Source: an uncultured Muribaculaceae bacterium
Lineage (GTDB): Bacteria; Bacteroidota; Bacteroidia; Bacteroidales; Muribaculaceae
DNA length: 45,131 bases
NCBI GenBank assembly: GCA_947629175.1
Contig: CANRCT010000027.1
Coordinates: 1 to 45,131, forward strand
Direction of reading: 5' to 3'
Shown one piece after another: positions 43,801 to 45,131 of the stretch. A model generated the notes under the pieces. That model worked only from the letters and a program-made list of their open reading frames with translations. It was not told the DNA's origin and did not search any database. Position 1 is the stretch's first letter, and each line of letters begins with the position of its first letter. Position numbers and translations under genes: made by a program.

Positions 43801-44965
43801 CGTCATTTCGTCCAACAATCCGGCACTCGTACTCCCCCGCCTCGGCTACACCATGGAAGTGCCTGATGAATTCGGTCGCTTCACCTACTACGGCCGTGGC
43901 CCCGAAGAGAACTACGCCGACCGCAAGACAGGCCAGTTCGTAGGCCGCTACTCCGCACCCGTAGCCGACATGTTCACCAGCTACACCCGTCCGCAGAGCT
44001 GCGGCAACCGCGAGGAAGTGCGCTGGGCCGCCCTCACCGACTCCAAGGGCGACGGAGTGATGTTCATCGCCCCCGACAAGATGTCGGCCACCGCCATCCC
44101 CTACACCGAGATGGAGCTTCTGCTCGCCGACCATCCCTACAAGCTCCCCACAAAGAAGTCGACCACACTACACCTCGACCTCGGAGTGACCGGCCTCGGC
44201 GGCAACAGCTGCGGCCAGGGAGGCCCGCTTGAACAGGATCGCGTCAAAGCCACCGAACACCGCTTCACGTTCATCATCCGTCCGGCCCACGCCGACTCAA
44301 TCGACCAGAGCGCCAAAGTGCGCGGCGGAGGTCTGCAGCCCATCGGCATCAGCCGCTCACGTTCAGGTGAGATCACCATCTCCTCGCCCGACCCGAAGGC
44401 GCAAGTGATGTACACAGCCGGCTCATCGCGCAAGGCACGCCTCTACACGGGCCCCTTCTCCTTCAAACAGGGAGGCACCATAAAGGCATGGCTCAAGGAC
44501 ACCCCGACAGTCTACGCATCCGTCACACTGCCCAAGATCGAGACCATCGCCACCGAAGCCATCTATGCAAGCAGCCAGGAGCCCGACTACGGCGAAGGCT
44601 CCAACCTCGTCGACGGCGACCCCACGACGATATGGCACACCATGTATTCCGTCACCGTCGCCCCCTATCCCCACTGGGTTGACTTCGACGCAGGCGACAC
44701 GAAGTCGATCAAAGGCATCCAGTATCTTCCCCGCCAGGACGGCAATTCCACCGGCACAGTAAAGGACTATGAGATCTACGTAAGCGCCGATGGCAAGCAG
44801 TGGGGCGAACCCGTTGCCAAAGGCACGTTCGAGAAAGGATCCTCGCAGAAGACAGTGATGTTTGCCAACCCGGTCAAAGGACGCTACATCCGCTTCATGG
44901 CACTGAACGCCCAGGATGGCCGCGACTACGCATCGGGAGCCGAGTTCGAAGTCATAGCCGAGTGA
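40880..44965 (+). CDS. Secreted GH2 beta-galactosidase
   Basis: A 1361-residue GH2 enzyme from the ATG at 40880. The signal peptide is MNRRLFSVLAASATLLAAS. The order is sugar-binding domain (DGQWRFHWAPTP, SYRRTFDIP), immunoglobulin-like domain, TIM barrel with acid/base E548 (VIWSLGNEAG) and nucleophile E611 (HISEYAHSMGN), a further beta domain, and the LacZ small-chain domain with YYGRGPEENYADRK. It ends with a chitobiase-like C-terminal domain and an F5/8-type carbohydrate-binding domain (SNLVDGDPTTIWHT). It would act in the periplasm or outside on galactosides of host or dietary glycans. Upstream in-frame extension overlaps operon R and lacks the signal. It is strongly GC-rich and is probably not part of the capsule system. 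Confidence 0.93.
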   Translation: MNRRLFSVLAASATLLAASASPTDQPQPALRAPLAPLAGYYYGNAATPGGHEWQSPDSVAYNKLQPRATFYHFANDGSALKVLPESSAYTMSLDGQWRFHWAPTPDQRPADFYTANYDDSKWDQIPVPSSWNIVGLQKDGSQRYGTPIYVNQPVIFWHQVKPGDWKGGVMRTPPADWTTYNARNEVGSYRRTFDIPKDWRDREVYISFDGIDSFFYLWINGKYVGFSKNSRNAARFDITPYLAKKGANTVAVEVYRSSDGSFLEAQDMFRLPGIFRSVRLYSTPKVQISDMVAIPDLDADMTDGTLRVATTVSNLTSKNARQMRLRYSLYPCRLYSDDIEGEQPVATVESPIFAVGADTASIVDLDLTLASPRLWSAEQPWRYVLVGQILDKKGQPTETVSTYTGFRKVEVRQTEAKDDEFGIAGRYFYVNGQPVKLKGVNRHETDPATGHALSRDHMLKEVMMMKRANINHVRNSHYPDDPYWYYLADKYGIYLEDEANLESHEYYYGKASLSHVDEFENAHVARDMEMVHSTVNSPSIVIWSLGNEAGPGKNFVTAYNAIKAFDQSRPVQYERNNDIVDIGSNQYPSIAWVNEAVKGKMKIKYPFHISEYAHSMGNAVGNLVDYWNAIESTNFFMGGAIWDWVDQSLYNYDSKTGERYLAFGGDFGDRPTDGQFVMNGIVFGDLTPKPQYAEVKKVYQNIAITPVDMSKGQIEVFNKNYFTPLTDYTASWTLFEDGKAIQSGSALQGPKMALGPREKQVYTIPFDTARINPCNEYFVNIDYRLASDKPWAKAGYVQMSEQLEVKSPDKPRCMRGLTGQIGKIDVSRNGNTQTVSGPGFEARFSLISGTLQSLTYNGRNVIVPGHGPVLDAFRAYMNNDNWAYGQWFANGLYNLKHKVTSCETFTDRFGNAALSFTIESQAPRGGRMTGGNGNASGTYSIDESQSKIFGPDDFKFTTNQIWTVYPDGSVELNAVISSNNPALVLPRLGYTMEVPDEFGRFTYYGRGPEENYADRKTGQFVGRYSAPVADMFTSYTRPQSCGNREEVRWAALTDSKGDGVMFIAPDKMSATAIPYTEMELLLADHPYKLPTKKSTTLHLDLGVTGLGGNSCGQGGPLEQDRVKATEHRFTFIIRPAHADSIDQSAKVRGGGLQPIGISRSRSGEITISSPDPKAQVMYTAGSSRKARLYTGPFSFKQGGTIKAWLKDTPTVYASVTLPKIETIATEAIYASSQEPDYGEGSNLVDGDPTTIWHTMYSVTVAPYPHWVDFDAGDTKSIKGIQYLPRQDGNSTGTVKDYEIYVSADGKQWGEPVAKGTFEKGSSQKTVMFANPVKGRYIRFMALNAQDGRDYASGAEFEVIAE

Positions 44966-44995
44966 ACGCCATATCACTCTGACAACTGAAATCCA

Positions 44996-45026
44996 GGAAG
45001 GCGCGCGACATGTGCGCCTTCCTTTT
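44996..45026 (+). terminator. Rho-independent terminator after the beta-galactosidase gene
   Basis: A perfect 9-base stem GGAAGGCGC (44996-45004) and GCGCCTTCC (45014-45022) with a 9-base loop, followed by TTTT. It lies 30 bases after the stop codon. The remaining 105 bases to the window end show no gene. Confidence 0.85.
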
Positions 45027-45131
45027 ATACTATAATGTCAAATCACTAGCGTCCCTTAAAAAATGTTAATCGAATTCAAGGTCAAGAGTCGGATGGCAAT
45101 TTGCTATTTGGACTGGTTGCGGTTCCGGAGC

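Noticed and set aside
45027-45131. The end of the window as a repeat of its beginning (island flank)
   Set aside because: Only a short CCGGAG-type match is seen, with no extended identity to positions 1-70.

Overview
This 45 kb window looks chromosomal and comes from a Bacteroidota organism, probably Bacteroidales; a Muribaculaceae-like genome is a guess. The evidence is promoters of the Bacteroidetes type (a -33 TTTG followed 19-20 bases later by TAnnTTTG), NusG-like UpxY-type antiterminators at the head of polysaccharide operons, a Bacteroidales-style tyrosine recombinase, and a large secreted GH2 beta-galactosidase. Base composition is patchwork: AT-rich glycosyltransferase genes lie between GC-rich regulatory, sugar-nucleotide and beta-galactosidase genes.

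Layout. (1) 1-3.8 kb: the edge of a mobile island, with an unknown gene, a PIN-domain protein, an XRE-ImmA/IrrE regulator under a promoter/operator palindrome, and a tyrosine recombinase, all leftward. (2) 4.2-23.6 kb: a leftward polysaccharide operon (operon L). It starts with a NusG-like antiterminator, then CDP-3,6-dideoxyhexose genes (rfbF, rfbH, rfbG and a short-chain reductase). Flippase, fucosyltransferase, other glycosyltransferases, a Wzy-like polymerase and modification genes follow. It ends with a LicD-like phosphotransferase next to a nucleotidyltransferase-aminotransferase fusion, before a strong terminator at 4014-4046. Three genes in it are broken. (3) 23.7-23.9 kb: a 199-base segment bounded by 22-base inverted repeats with one promoter inside. 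(4) 24.0-40.8 kb: a rightward polysaccharide operon (operon R). It has its own NusG-like gene, dTDP-3-amino-3,6-dideoxyhexose genes (two fdtA, an fdtC-like and an fdtB-like gene), a cassette of HAD phosphatase, nucleotidyltransferase and aspartate/glutamate racemase, a glycerophosphotransferase-like enzyme, a PHP-domain lipoprotein, Wzx, Wzy, wecB and several glycosyltransferases. (5) 40.9-45.0 kb: an exported beta-galactosidase with its own terminator.

Main point. The two divergent operons appear to share one invertible promoter. As sequenced it faces right, so operon R should be on; no promoter consensus faces operon L. Inversion would aim the same promoter at operon L. In the known Bacteroides capsule switches each invertible promoter turns one operon on or off, so this would be an either/or toggle between two surface polysaccharides, each with its own antiterminator. 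The 22-base repeats are themselves palindromic, and both leaders continue with a similar YTTCGG stretch and a hairpin. A nine-G tract in the racemase gene could add a second layer of phase variation.

No initiating sugar-phosphate transferase, no Wza/Wzc export genes, no RmlA/RmlB and no UpxZ homologue are visible here, so both operons must depend on genes elsewhere. I saw no tRNA, rRNA or CRISPR array.
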